From Pseudomonas sp. 7P_10.2_Bac1 (lineage in GTDB: Bacteria > Pseudomonadota > Gammaproteobacteria > Pseudomonadales > Pseudomonadaceae), in the NCBI RefSeq assembly GCF_025465935.1, contig NZ_JANLNV010000058.1, positions 124,001 to 188,000 of the forward strand: DNA of 64,000 nucleotides. The letters are read 5' to 3'. The position numbers and the translations under genes were made by a program. Positions within the stretch are counted from its first letter, which is position 1, and each line of letters opens with the position of its first letter. The notes beneath the pieces were generated by a model. It did not search any database and was not told where the DNA came from. It saw only the letters and a list, made by a program, of their open reading frames with translations. Of this stretch, positions 28,975 to 38,900 are shown in pieces.

Positions 28975-29355
28975 GTCAGGATGCTCACTCAGTGCCGCGA
29001 TAAGCTCTGCTTTGTTCATCCTCGAACGCCCCGGAATCTGCTTGCTCCTGGCCTCTTTCATCAGGCTCACCTTGGTTTGGCTTTCCAGTGATTGCCGAGA
29101 CGTCCGGCTATGGCCTTTACGGGTCTGGGCTGCACGTTTGGCGGAATCGGATCGGACCGTTTTTTTCTCATGGCTTGAGGTGCGCTCGCCGCCGCCCCCA
29201 GCCTTTTCACCGCCACCTGACTGCTTGTTAACCGTTGCCCAGGCGCGCGCTTGAGCTTCATCCTTTGGCACACCCTTATCTTCATAACTGTGTTCTATGT
29301 GCTGAGCCTTGCGTTTTTGCTTGGCCGTATAGTTGTCCTTATCACCTTGAGACAT
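28963..29355 (-). CDS. Small basic protein with C-terminal Rho_N/SAP-like segment
   Basis: 130 residues, strongly charged. The N-terminal KQKRKAQHIEHSYEDKG and ARAWATVNKQSGGG segments are conserved in small Pseudomonas proteins often called plasmid stabilisation proteins. A Gly/Ser/Lys-rich linker follows. The C-terminal LMKEARSKQIPGRSRMNKAE resembles a Rho_N nucleic-acid-binding helix pair. A DNA- or RNA-binding role is inferred. AGGGGAA precedes the ATG. It is a common chromosomal gene in pseudomonads, so the plasmid label should not be taken literally. Confidence 0.7.
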   Translation of the reverse strand: MSQGDKDNYTAKQKRKAQHIEHSYEDKGVPKDEAQARAWATVNKQSGGGEKAGGGGERTSSHEKKTVRSDSAKRAAQTRKGHSRTSRQSLESQTKVSLMKEARSKQIPGRSRMNKAELIAALSEHPDSRG

Positions 29356-29595
29356 GACAGTTCCCCTAAGTCAGTGAACAGTTAAGAACTGCAGACGCAG
29401 CACCTGATTTATCTGTCTGGGACGCAGAGTTAAATGTTCAAAAAATACCTCATGGACTGACCAGTGGTTCTGATAACCGCCGCAATAAGAATCTGAATGA
29501 TCGAAAAACCCAGGTCTTACCGTTTGGTCACTCCAGTGTGAGGGCAAGATTGCGTCAAGAAGTTTCTCGCGCAATGAGGGCAACCCTCTATGAAT

Positions 29596-29614
29596 GGAAA
29601 CATTTCTCATTTAT
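29596..29614. promoter_or_regulatory. Candidate Fur box before the ECF sigma gene
   Basis: On the minus strand this reads ATAAATGAGAAATGTTTCC, matching the 19-bp Fur consensus at about 11 positions, including the ATGA-AA core. It lies 35 bp before the sigma gene start. The rest of 29356-29648 shows no gene. Confidence 0.35.
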
Positions 29615-29648
29615 ATTTGCTGCCGTGCTGCTTCCCCTCAGGCCGATC

Positions 29649-30173
29649 ATGCCCTTCGATCCCGTCAAACCCTCACTGCTCAGTACGCTAGTGCGTCATT
29701 ACGACGAGCTGGTGGACCACGTGCGTCGGCGCTTTGGTGACCGGGGGTTCGCGCGCGAAGTGGTGCATGATGTCTGTGTGCAATTGCTGGAGAATCGCGA
29801 AAAAGATAACGTGCGAACTCCCTTGGCACTGTTGCGCAAGATCTCCCACGATCAGGCGATCAATCGCTATCGCAGTGAGCGTCGCAGCCAGTCCTGGCTT
29901 ATAGAAATGCCGCAGCCGCTGGAAGCGGTTTGCACAGCCCCTTCGCCGCCACGTCAGTACGAATCTGCCCGGGAGCTGGAACTACTGACCGAAGCCATCA
30001 GCCAGCTACCGGAGCGTTGCCAGATGGTATTTGTCATGCACAAGATTCACGAGTTGCCCCAGGCTGAGGTCGCCGAACGCATGGGCATATCGCTTAAAAC
30101 CGTTGAAAAGCATCTGCGCCTTGGGCTGGCCGCCTGCCGCGCCCAACTGGATCGTCCACATACCCATTCATGA
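29649..30173 (+). CDS. FecI-like ECF sigma factor
   Basis: 174 residues from the ATG at 29649; upstream in-frame residues look non-coding. Sigma region 2 includes FAREVVHDVCVQLLENRE (~36-53) and DQAINRYRSERR. Region 4 is LPERCQMVFVMHKIHELPQ plus the HTH AEVAERMGISLKTVEKHL (~145-162). It directs RNA polymerase to the cognate receptor gene when the FecR-type anti-sigma relays ligand binding. The stop overlaps the FecR-like gene by 4 bp. Confidence 0.88.
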   Translation: MPFDPVKPSLLSTLVRHYDELVDHVRRRFGDRGFAREVVHDVCVQLLENREKDNVRTPLALLRKISHDQAINRYRSERRSQSWLIEMPQPLEAVCTAPSPPRQYESARELELLTEAISQLPERCQMVFVMHKIHELPQAEVAERMGISLKTVEKHLRLGLAACRAQLDRPHTHS

Positions 30174-31009
30174 ACACACCCTCCTCTCCCGACCAACCAC
30201 TGTCTGCCGAAGACGAAACCCTGGCACGCCATCGTGAAGAGCTGCGCAAGCGCTTCCCGATGCCAACACCCAAGCCTCGCAAATCTCGTACACCTGTGAT
30301 CGCAGGTGCGCTATTGGTGCTGGTGGGTGTCGGGTTGTTCTGGACGGACCCCAGCTATCGTGTGGAGCAGTACACAAGTGCGATCGGTGAGCGGCGCGTG
30401 CTGGATCTGGCGGATGGCAGCCGGGTGGTGCTCGACAGTGGCACGCAGGTAGAAGTCAGTTGGCATCTGCGTTCGCGTCGTGTGGAACTCAACGCGGGCC
30501 AGGCCCTGTTCGATATCAGTAAAACCGTGTTCCGGCCATTCCAGGTGGACGCCGGTGCCGCCCGGGTGACGGTGCTGGGTACACTTTTCAACGTGGCCCG
30601 TGAGGAAAAAGCCGTACACGTAGCATTGCTGCGCGGCAGCGTCGATGTGCAATCGATTACCGACCCGGCCCAGCAACGGCGACTGATTCCCGGGCAACAG
30701 CTGGCGGTGCTCAATGGTCAGTTGCAGCCAACAGATAACGCCGATACGTCCAGAGTGCTGGCTTGGCAAGATCGCAAGCTGGTGTTTTCACGTACCCCTC
30801 TGTCACAAGCCATCGCGCAGATCCAGCGCTACCGTCAGGCGCCCATCCGCCTTGACGATCCGGGCCTGGCTGACCTGCCGATCAGCGGCGTGTTCAAAAC
30901 CGACAACGTTGAGGACCTGCTCGACTTGTTGCCGCATATCCTGCCACTGACTCTCGCACGGGATGCGGACGGCACGTTGCACCTCATGCATCGGGCCGGA
31001 AAAAAATAA
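30170..31009 (+). CDS. FecR-like anti-sigma/sigma regulator
   Basis: 279 residues. The short cytoplasmic N-terminal part is followed by one membrane helix (~45-62, AGALLVLVGVGLFW) and a periplasmic FecR domain with YTSAIGERRVLDLADGSRV and ALFDISKTVFRPFQVDAGAA. The C-terminal segment (FSRTPLSQAIAQIQRY ... DLPISGVFKTD) resembles an STN-interacting domain. It senses the signalling domain of the TonB receptor encoded next and controls the sigma factor encoded before it. Confidence 0.88.
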   Translation: MNTPSSPDQPLSAEDETLARHREELRKRFPMPTPKPRKSRTPVIAGALLVLVGVGLFWTDPSYRVEQYTSAIGERRVLDLADGSRVVLDSGTQVEVSWHLRSRRVELNAGQALFDISKTVFRPFQVDAGAARVTVLGTLFNVAREEKAVHVALLRGSVDVQSITDPAQQRRLIPGQQLAVLNGQLQPTDNADTSRVLAWQDRKLVFSRTPLSQAIAQIQRYRQAPIRLDDPGLADLPISGVFKTDNVEDLLDLLPHILPLTLARDADGTLHLMHRAGKK

Positions 31010-31085
31010 TTCGCGGACGAGGTAGGGTTTTGCCGCGCTCGTAACGGCAAGTCAGTAAACCCCAATGTTCCCAGGAGCCCCGTCC

Positions 31086-33440
31086 ATGAAACATCGCTTG
31101 CCGGCGCGTCGTCAGTCGCTGTCAATGTCTGTACTCGCCACCAGCCTTCTGTTAGCCCTCTCGGCCAATGCCCAGGACACGTTCGACGTCGACTTGCCGA
31201 GCAGCAACCTGGAGCAAGCGCTGAATACGCTGGCGCAACAGTCCCGCGTGCAAATCATTTTTGCCAGCGATGTGGTCGGCAACAGCACCACGCCAGCGCT
31301 CAAAGGCCGCTACAGCGCCGAAGAAGCTTTACACCGCCTGCTCGACAAGCACGGGCTGCAAGTGCAAAAGCGTGATGAGCAGACGTTCTTCATTGTCGCG
31401 AAAGATGCCCAGACCGCCACCCAAACGCCGCAACCACCGGCAGAGTCATTGGCATTGGGCACGATGGTGATCAAAGGCGATGTACTCGGCAGCGCCACCG
31501 ACCCAGAGGTGCGCACTTACGCCGGTAGCCGGACGGTGATTGGCAACGAACAACTGCAAAAAGCCAGTGTTCGAGGTGTCGACGAAGCCTTGCAGCGCGT
31601 GCCCGGGGTCAAAGTGTTTGACGAAACCGGCACTGGCGCGCTGCCGCAAATTGCGGTGCGTGGCCTGTATGAAAGCCGCAGTGGCCGGGTCCAGGCGTTG
31701 TCCGACGGCATTCCGCTGGCCCTGGCCCCTTATGGTCAGACCGGCCTGTCCTTGTTCCCGGTAACGATGGCGACGGTTGATCGCATTGACGTGGTTCGCG
31801 GCGGAGCTGCTGTGCAATATGGCCCGAACAACGTGGGCGGTGTCATCAACTTCATCAGCAAACCGATCCCCCGCGAGTGGCAAAACACCATTCAAGAGCG
31901 CACCACCTTCAACCCCGGTGGCCGCCAGTTATGGGACACCTACGTCGGAACGGGCGGTTACCTGACCGACAATTTTGGCCTGCAACTGGACCTCAACAGC
32001 ATCAACGGCGAGACAGGGCGCGAGCACTCCGACACCGATATCCAAAACTACCGGCTGCGTGGCCAGTGGAATATCGACGATGACCGCGATCTGAGCTTCG
32101 GCATTCAGCACTACCGGGCCGACATGGACCTGCCCGGCGCACTCAGCGTGCGCGACTATAAAGACAACCCGCGCCAGTCGACTCGCCCGCTGGACAACTT
32201 CGAAGGCAATACCGACCGTGTATGGGGCACCTACACCCAGCAACTGGGCGCTATTGGGCCATTCGACTCGGTACAGTTCAGTTGGACCAACTTTGCGCAC
32301 AAGAGCTATCGCAACTTTGTCGTGGGCCTGCCCTTCACTCCCGATGGCACTGCCGTTACCAAACAAGATGGCCCGCGTGACTTTAAGGTCTGGGGCACCG
32401 AGCCGCGCTTGAGCATGAACATCGACGGCGATCAGGTCAGCCAGACCTGGTTGGTGGGCGCCCGCTATGTCAAGGAAGACATCGACTACAAGGTGGATCG
32501 CGAAAGCGTTGCCACTGGCAAAACTACCCCCTTCCGCGACTGGCAATTCAATGATTCGGCCAAAGCCTTTTACATCAGTAACGCCATCGGTCTGCTCGAT
32601 AACCGCCTGACCATCACCCCCGGTGTGCGCTATGAAAACGCACGCATGGACTACGACGATGGGATCACCGGTTTCACCAACGAAAACGAATCCCGGGAAT
32701 GGTTGCCTGGCCTGACCGTCGGCTTCCAGGCCACGGATGACTGGTATGTGTATGCCAACGCACAGAAATCACTGCGTCCCCCGCAAGTCACGCAGATCGT
32801 TAAAGAAGGCCAGGTCGGTGCTGAACTGGCGTGGAACTATGAGACTGGCGTGCGCTATACGCCTTGGGATGGCCTGCGGGTCGATATGGGCGTGTACCGC
32901 ATCGATTTTGATGACCAGATCGTCTACAACGGCACCACCGACCGTTTTGTCAACCTGGGCAGCACCCGCCACCAGGGTATCGAAAGTGAAATTTTCTGGA
33001 CCCCGCAAGCCCTGCCCACGCTTGACCTGCACGCCAGCTATGCCTATCTGGATGCCAAGCAGCGCAACGGCCAGTACAAAGGCAACGATGTACCGTTCGC
33101 CTCGCGTAACCAGTTCAGCGTTGACGGTCGTTATCACTTTGCCGAGAACTGGACCTATAACCTCGATGGCTTGTACGTGAGCAGCGCCTACACTGACGCC
33201 GCCAACACGGTGGATGAAGACGCCATTGCTTCGGTAGGCAGATTGCCAGCGTATTGGCTGTGGAACACCGCCATCGAGCGCCAGTTCAAGCTGCAAGACC
33301 ACAGCGTGTTGACCGCGTCTGCGGGGATCAGCAACCTGTTCAACCGTGAGTATTATTTCCGGGGTATCGACACCAGCCCATGGGGTCGTCAACCTGCACC
33401 GCAGCGTTCATTGACCCTGGGCTTGAATTATCAATTCTGA
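31086..33440 (+). CDS. TonB-dependent siderophore receptor with STN signalling domain (FecA-like)
   Basis: 784 residues from the ATG at 31086 (AGGAG upstream). A signal peptide ends near ALSANAQ. The STN domain (~30-85) contains SNLEQALNTLAQQSRVQIIF. The plug follows, with RTVIGNEQLQKASVRGVDEA and VRGGAAVQYGPNNVGGVINF, then a 22-strand barrel ending ...SLTLGLNYQF with the terminal Phe. The STN domain and the upstream sigma/FecR pair show it is a transducer. The closest familiar analogue is ferric citrate FecA. Ligand not proven. Confidence 0.88.
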   Translation: MKHRLPARRQSLSMSVLATSLLLALSANAQDTFDVDLPSSNLEQALNTLAQQSRVQIIFASDVVGNSTTPALKGRYSAEEALHRLLDKHGLQVQKRDEQTFFIVAKDAQTATQTPQPPAESLALGTMVIKGDVLGSATDPEVRTYAGSRTVIGNEQLQKASVRGVDEALQRVPGVKVFDETGTGALPQIAVRGLYESRSGRVQALSDGIPLALAPYGQTGLSLFPVTMATVDRIDVVRGGAAVQYGPNNVGGVINFISKPIPREWQNTIQERTTFNPGGRQLWDTYVGTGGYLTDNFGLQLDLNSINGETGREHSDTDIQNYRLRGQWNIDDDRDLSFGIQHYRADMDLPGALSVRDYKDNPRQSTRPLDNFEGNTDRVWGTYTQQLGAIGPFDSVQFSWTNFAHKSYRNFVVGLPFTPDGTAVTKQDGPRDFKVWGTEPRLSMNIDGDQVSQTWLVGARYVKEDIDYKVDRESVATGKTTPFRDWQFNDSAKAFYISNAIGLLDNRLTITPGVRYENARMDYDDGITGFTNENESREWLPGLTVGFQATDDWYVYANAQKSLRPPQVTQIVKEGQVGAELAWNYETGVRYTPWDGLRVDMGVYRIDFDDQIVYNGTTDRFVNLGSTRHQGIESEIFWTPQALPTLDLHASYAYLDAKQRNGQYKGNDVPFASRNQFSVDGRYHFAENWTYNLDGLYVSSAYTDAANTVDEDAIASVGRLPAYWLWNTAIERQFKLQDHSVLTASAGISNLFNREYYFRGIDTSPWGRQPAPQRSLTLGLNYQF

Positions 33441-33464
33441 TCAACACTCTGCCTGACTGCCGAC

Positions 33465-33499
33465 GGCTGTGGTCTTTTGCTTCCCAAAAGATCACAGCC
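33465..33499 (+). terminator. Terminator hairpin after the TonB receptor gene
   Basis: GGCTGTGGTCTTTTG and CAAAAGATCACAGCC form a 15-bp stem with one mismatch and a 5-base loop. Outer bases CTGCCGA/TCGGCAG (33457-33513) extend the pairing. From 33514 to 33753 I see only promoter-type sequence for the next gene. Confidence 0.65.
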
Positions 33500-33753
33500 G
33501 CGGTTCTCGGCAGTGCCTACAGCCTGGCGAACATCTGCGACAAACCGACTGGTGACGGAAACGCTTCAGCCTCAGTAGCGATCGCACATGATGAAATTTT
33601 CTTCATTTAAGCTACCCTCCTGCTTCACCCTATGCAGATCCGGCATAACCCATTCTGAAACGTCATATTTCTGTGTTTTGCTGCGTGGTAGTCTCAATGA
33701 ACCATGAACAGGCATAGATCGTATTTCGATGATGGCCAGAAACAGGAAAGATC

Positions 33754-34623
33754 ATGCCCAAAAAGTCCCACACAGCTCTTCGTAATAACTTCCGCCAATT
33801 GCTTGCCACCCCTGCGTGCTTCGAAACGGCCTCGGTTTTTGACCCGATGTCTGCTCGCATCGCTGCCGACCTGGGTTTTGAAGTCGGCATCCTGGGGGGT
33901 TCAGTAGCCTCGCTGCAGGTCCTGGCAGCCCCCGACTTTGCCCTTATCACCTTGAGTGAGTTCGTCGAGCAGGCCACCCGTATCGGCCGCGTTGCCCAAC
34001 TGCCTTTTATCGCGGATGCCGACCACGGCTATGGCAATGCCCTCAACGTGATGCGCACCGTCGAAGAACTCGAACGTGCCGGCGTTGCTGCACTGACGAT
34101 TGAAGACACCCTGCTGCCCGCGCAATTTGGCCGTAAATCGACTGACCTGATTTCTGTCGAAGAAGGCATCGGCAAAATCAAGGCGGCCATTGAAGCCCGT
34201 GTCGACCCTTCACTGTCCATCATCGCGCGCACTAACGCCGGTGTACTCTCAACCGAAGACGTGATCAAGCGCACCCAGGCTTACGAAAAAGCCGGTGCCG
34301 ACGGCATCTGTATCGTTGGTGTAGACGATTTCGAACAGCTCGAAAAAATCTCTGAAAAGCTCACAGTGCCACTGATGCTGGTGACCTACGGCAACCCGAA
34401 ACTCAGTGACAGTAAACGCCTGGCCAGCTTGGGCGTGCGGATTGTGGTAGCCGGTCATGCCGCCTATTTTGCTTCGATCAAAGCAACCTACGACAGCCTG
34501 CGTGCACAGCGTCACCTGACCAACAGCACCGATAACCTCAGTGCTACCGAACTGACACACACCTACACCCAGCCAGAAGACTACGTGGCTTGGGCCAAAG
34601 AGTTCATGGATGTGAAAGAGTGA
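33754..34623 (+). CDS. Oxaloacetate decarboxylase, ICL/PEP-mutase superfamily
   Basis: 289 residues with a TIM barrel of the isocitrate lyase/PEP mutase superfamily. Mg-binding acidic residues lie in [15 protein letters not shown] (~90-104) and LTIEDTLLP (~120). Phe/Ser-rich [14 protein letters not shown] near 50 matches the Pseudomonas oxaloacetate decarboxylase group (PA4872-like), which lacks the catalytic Cys loop of isocitrate and methylisocitrate lyases. CAGGAAAG precedes the ATG. Expected reaction: oxaloacetate to pyruvate plus CO2. Confidence 0.85.
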   Translation: MPKKSHTALRNNFRQLLATPACFETASVFDPMSARIAADLGFEVGILGGSVASLQVLAAPDFALITLSEFVEQATRIGRVAQLPFIADADHGYGNALNVMRTVEELERAGVAALTIEDTLLPAQFGRKSTDLISVEEGIGKIKAAIEARVDPSLSIIARTNAGVLSTEDVIKRTQAYEKAGADGICIVGVDDFEQLEKISEKLTVPLMLVTYGNPKLSDSKRLASLGVRIVVAGHAAYFASIKATYDSLRAQRHLTNSTDNLSATELTHTYTQPEDYVAWAKEFMDVKE

Positions 34624-34636
34624 CGGTCACCCGGTT

Positions 34637-34656
34637 GGATAACTCAGTCGTTATCC
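34637..34656. terminator. Small hairpin between convergent genes
   Basis: GGATAAC-tcagtc-GTTATCC, 13 bp past the decarboxylase stop. The 11-base string GGTTGGATAAC occurs again at ~34678. Confidence 0.4.
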
Positions 34657-34708
34657 CGCCACGTTGAATCACCTGTGGTTGGATAACGACCGCATCAAAA
34701 GCGTTACT

Positions 34709-35503
34709 TCAGACGATGTCATCCACGACACCGCCGTCTACCCGCAGTGCCGCCCCCGTCGTCGCAGACGCTTGAGGCGAACACACATAGACGACCATGT
34801 TGGCGACTTCTTCTACCGTTGCTGCGCGCTGAATGATCGAGCTGGGCCGATGTTGTAAAACAAATGCAGTCGCCACCGACTCAAGGGTTTTACCCGTATG
34901 CTCAACCTCGTCTTTCAGCATGTTTGCAACGCCTTCAGACAGCGTCGGCCCCGGCAACACACTGTTGACCGTCACGCCACTGCCCGCGACATGCTTGGCC
35001 AGCCCCCGCGCCAGCGCCAGAAGCGCCGTTTTCGACACCCCGTAATGAATCATGTCAGCCGGGATGTTGCGCGCCGACTCTGACGACATGAACACCACGC
35101 GGCCCCAACCTTTCTTGACCATGGCCGGCAGCAATGCCCGGCTCAAGCGAACCCCGGACATCACGTTGGTTTGCCAATAGCTGTCCCAGACCTCGTCATC
35201 AGCGTCGTAAAAGTCCTTTGGGCCATAAATACCGGCATTGTTGACCAGTATGTCGACCGCACCGGCTTCGCGAACCAGCGTCGAAACACCTTCAGCGGTG
35301 CTCAGGTCCGCAGCTACGCCTTGCACCGAGGTGCCCGGTACCGCTTCTGCCAACCGGGCAACAGCGTCGGCCACCGACTCCATGCTGCGGCCATTGAGAA
35401 TGATGTCAGCACCCGCCTCAGCCAGGCCCTGGGCAATCGCAAAACCGATACCGCCTGTTGACGCTGTGACCAGCGCGCGTTTGTCATTGAATTGGATGTT
35501 CAT
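34709..35503 (-). CDS. Short-chain dehydrogenase/reductase
   Basis: 264 residues, classical SDR. The cofactor motif is TASTGGIGFAIAQGLA (TGxxxGxG variant with Ser, ~13-28), the NNAG motif is ILVNNAGIYGP (~85), catalytic Ser is in VVFMSSESARN (~140) and YxxxK is HYGVSKTAL (~153). The C terminus DGGVVDDIV is typical. The basic residue after beta-2 (NGRSMES) suggests NADP. CAGGAGACAGG precedes the ATG. Substrate unknown; it is convergent with the oxaloacetate decarboxylase gene. Confidence 0.85.
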   Translation of the reverse strand: MNIQFNDKRALVTASTGGIGFAIAQGLAEAGADIILNGRSMESVADAVARLAEAVPGTSVQGVAADLSTAEGVSTLVREAGAVDILVNNAGIYGPKDFYDADDEVWDSYWQTNVMSGVRLSRALLPAMVKKGWGRVVFMSSESARNIPADMIHYGVSKTALLALARGLAKHVAGSGVTVNSVLPGPTLSEGVANMLKDEVEHTGKTLESVATAFVLQHRPSSIIQRAATVEEVANMVVYVCSPQASATTGAALRVDGGVVDDIV

Positions 35504-35614
35504 CCTGTCTCCTGTTCAAGATTGATCGTCCGGCTGCGCTGACAGACCCCTGCGTGAGTCCTTGTGCGAAGCGAATCAGGCCACTCGTGTCCCGTCTGGC
35601 ACGCTGATGCGCTT

Positions 35615-35735
35615 CTACAGGCGCCCTGCCTCGTCAAAGCCGAACTTGCGATACAGATGGATTGCGCGCTCATTGATCACACGCACACGCACACGCAGTT
35701 CGACCTTCAGCCAACCGGATTGATTCCCCGTTCAT
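35615..35735 (-). pseudogene. Remnant of a GNAT acetyltransferase
   Basis: About 38 codons encode the conserved last part of a GNAT domain (WLKVELRV, then NERAIHLYRKFGFDEAGRL) and end at TAG 35615-35617. Upstream codons run into a stop and no start is visible. The RVRVRV stretch comes from an expanded GTGTGC tract. This is debris and not expressed as a gene. Nothing else coding is seen up to 35923, but GCGCTA/TAGCGC (35798-35815) forms an operator-like repeat. Confidence 0.55.
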
Positions 35736-35923
35736 TCCGGCAGCCGCGCCATTAACGTTGTCATTGACGTGCGCAAAGAATCCCGCAAAACATTGACGCG
35801 CTATATATCTAGCGCTTTCGCACCTTGCGGCACGCTCACACTGCTCACCTCTTTATCGCCCCCGGCAGCCTGTCTGGCAGCACCGTTCAGCCCGGGTCAC
35901 ATAAGCTTTCGTGAGTTAAATCT

Positions 35924-38900
35924 ATGAGTGATATTTTTCATTTGTCGGACAGCCTGAGCGCCGAACTGGTGGCGCTGAGCAGCGTGACGGAACAACAACA
36001 GATGCAGCAATGGATCGGGCTGGATGCCGATATTCAAAGCTTGCTGGAAGATCAACCTAGCTTTAAATCCGTTCTTCAAAACGAACTTAACCGGGCGTTT
36101 CCTGAGGCGGGAGGTGCGCTGGACCCGGAGCGCGTGATGGTCGAGCTCAAAAAGGACAGCGCGCCCGCAACCCTCGACGCGGTACAACCTTTGACAGTGA
36201 TGGACACCGTACTCGACAGCTTGCGCACAGGGATCTACTTCCCCTTTTACCCCAAAAAAAACCTGAGCGTCTCAATGCCAGCTAGCCCCGCTGCGATTGC
36301 ACTGGATGTTGCGCGCTTCCAGGTGTTTGCCGAAGACATGCTCGTCAATCTGAAAACCCATGTCATCCAACAGAATGTCGAGTACTGGCAAGAACAAGGC
36401 CCATTGACCGGGACACAGTCCCGAAAAGCCTGGTTATTGGACAAATTGAGTAAAGTCTTGCGCGCCGAGGCGCGACTGCTGACCAATGACAGCACTTTGC
36501 CTGCCGAACACGTCTTGATGGTCGATCAGGTGCTGCGCTACACGACCCTGACCGCCCGTGGCGCATTGCCCACCCATTCACGGCCTGCGGTCTACGCTAT
36601 GGCGCTCAAAGCCAAGGAGCAGGCGCAACCCATCCCTTTCGCAGGTGCTTTGGTCATCACGGAACAAGATGGCAGTGGGAGTAGTGATCAATTTGGTGCG
36701 TTTACGATTCCACTAAAAACCTCCACGGTGCAGATCAGCAGCAGCGCCAGTGCCGGCCGAGTAGTGCTGTATACACCCTCAGGTGGCCTGGTGGGCTTTG
36801 ACTCCTTGCAGGCCTTGAACAGCGAAATCGAGCGACGCTGGCAGGGCATCATCGAGTTCGAGTCACTGCTCGAACTGCTCTCGACAGAAGATCTGGAGCG
36901 CGTCCAGAAATGGCCGCGCGGGCCACAATCGCCGCTCGAACTGGTGTTCACGGAAATCCAGGAATCATTCCTGGAGCATGTGTTCACCGCGCATGACAAC
37001 CAGCGTCAGCAGGACATGATCTACACCGTGCTGCGTTGTGCGAAAGTGCCCTCAGCCGTGTTCACAGAAGACCTGCGACACACCCTCGATTATGTTCGGC
37101 GCTTCAAACAGGCCAACGCTATCAGCGCGCGCGCCTACAAGCACATCGCGAAGAAAACCCGCGACTGGCTTCAGAAGGCCAGCAGCGAAGACCGCGAGGC
37201 CTGGCTCAACGCTTCTGAGCAATACCGAGCCCTCAGCCTTATTGCCAATCAGGACGGCGAGCCTGCGCCTTATCAATTTGGTGACCGGACGTTTGTGTTG
37301 CGTTACGCCCGTGAACAGCTCAAGCGACATATGCAACTGGAGTATGGGCTGGAGGTCGATCCAGACAACATTCTCATTACCGTGTCTGCCGGCGAGCGCG
37401 GCGCGGGGCCGATCATTCCGATTACCCCGTGGGCACCGTCGTCCTATACCGCCGTCAACAGCCTTTCGCGCACAGGCCCACCGGTCAGATTGATCAGCAC
37501 CACGCGCAGCATGTCTGAACTGGCACTGGAGAATGTCAGCAAATTTGATATCGACTACGCCCTCACCGCACGGGTCAGCACGCGTACCGGCACTGAACCG
37601 GCCCTGGCACCGCTCAACGCCGACCAAGTCAAACAGATTATCCGCGCCGTCAATATCGGCGATAACTACGAGGCTTTTCTTCAAGACAGCCTTATCGACT
37701 CCCCCAAAGCCAGCGCGCGCCGTGAAACTGCCATCCAACAAATGATCGCGCAAATGCGTGTCGATGCGCTGGAAGCCAAGATCTCCAGTGATTATTCCCC
37801 GGATCGCCTGGACCGTGGCTATCGCTGGGTTGAAGCTGTGCTCAACGAGGCCGAGGACCCGTCCAAACCCGCCAGGGTCGAAGGACACGCCCTCAGCGTT
37901 TTCCAACTGCTGATCAGCCAGGCCACGGTACGCGGGGTACTGGTCATAGGGACCCCGGCGGTGCCAAACGCCACAGGCTCGCCACTGGAGCTGGATATCC
38001 TCGCCCCAGCGGTTCATTACCCTATCTCGTCGCTGGTGGTCTATACCCCAGAAGCCCCAGACGGCAAGCGCTTTCGCGAGTTCGAAAACCGTGGGCATAT
38101 GGCCCGGCGGTTTATCAACGAGGTGTCGTTTAAAGAATACTTCGTCAACCGGGTCGGCCAGGGCGACAAGGAACGCGTTCGCTCGTTGCTCAACGATGGA
38201 ACGCGTGCGCCTGATGTGCGGCTATCACTGATTCCGGGCAACGTGATCGAGCAGGCTTGCCTGGCCGAGGCTCGCCATGCCATTGCCAATGCCGACGCGC
38301 TCATTACGTCCACTTCTGAAATCAATCATCTGACCGTGTGGAACAGTATTGAAACCACGGTCGACACCGTGACCGCGGTGTTGCCTTTGAAGGTCACCGC
38401 ACCCATAGCACTGGGTCGCAGTCTGTTGTCGCTCTGGAACTTCGCTGATGCCCTGAAACGTGATAGTCAGCGCGAAGCGTTGGGGCACATGGTCGGCATG
38501 GTTGCGCATTGGGTAGACGCCGGGGTGGATATCGGCGTGGCGATTGCCAGAGGCGCAAAAGTCACCAAGCCGGCGGTATCGGCGCTAGATACCAAACTGA
38601 GCTACAAGCAAGATCTGCCAGAGCTGACACTGCGCACAGATGGCATTTATGCCGGTATTTATGAAAAGGCCGCCAAGGGCCCGGGTTCATCGCTGTACTT
38701 TATTCAGCAGGAAAACCACTGGTATCAAGTCAAATTTGATTCGGTCAAACGCGTGTGGCGGGTTCTGGACATGCGCAATCCGCAGGCCTGGTACCACTCG
38801 CCCATTTCCAGGGACAGCACAGGTCTATGGCGAATCGGTGCCCTTGACCTGGGCCTGCGGGGTGGCGTCAAGTCGACACTTGCGCCCTTTCGTATACGTG

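Noticed and set aside
35793..35815. TTGACG and TATATA strings as a sigma70 promoter for the toxin gene
   Set aside because: The two elements are far too close (or too far using the upstream TTGACG) to make a normal -35/-10 pair.
37052..38098. 348-codon minus-strand ORF inside the DUF6543 gene
   Set aside because: Explained by GC-rich antisense reading of a well-supported coding frame.
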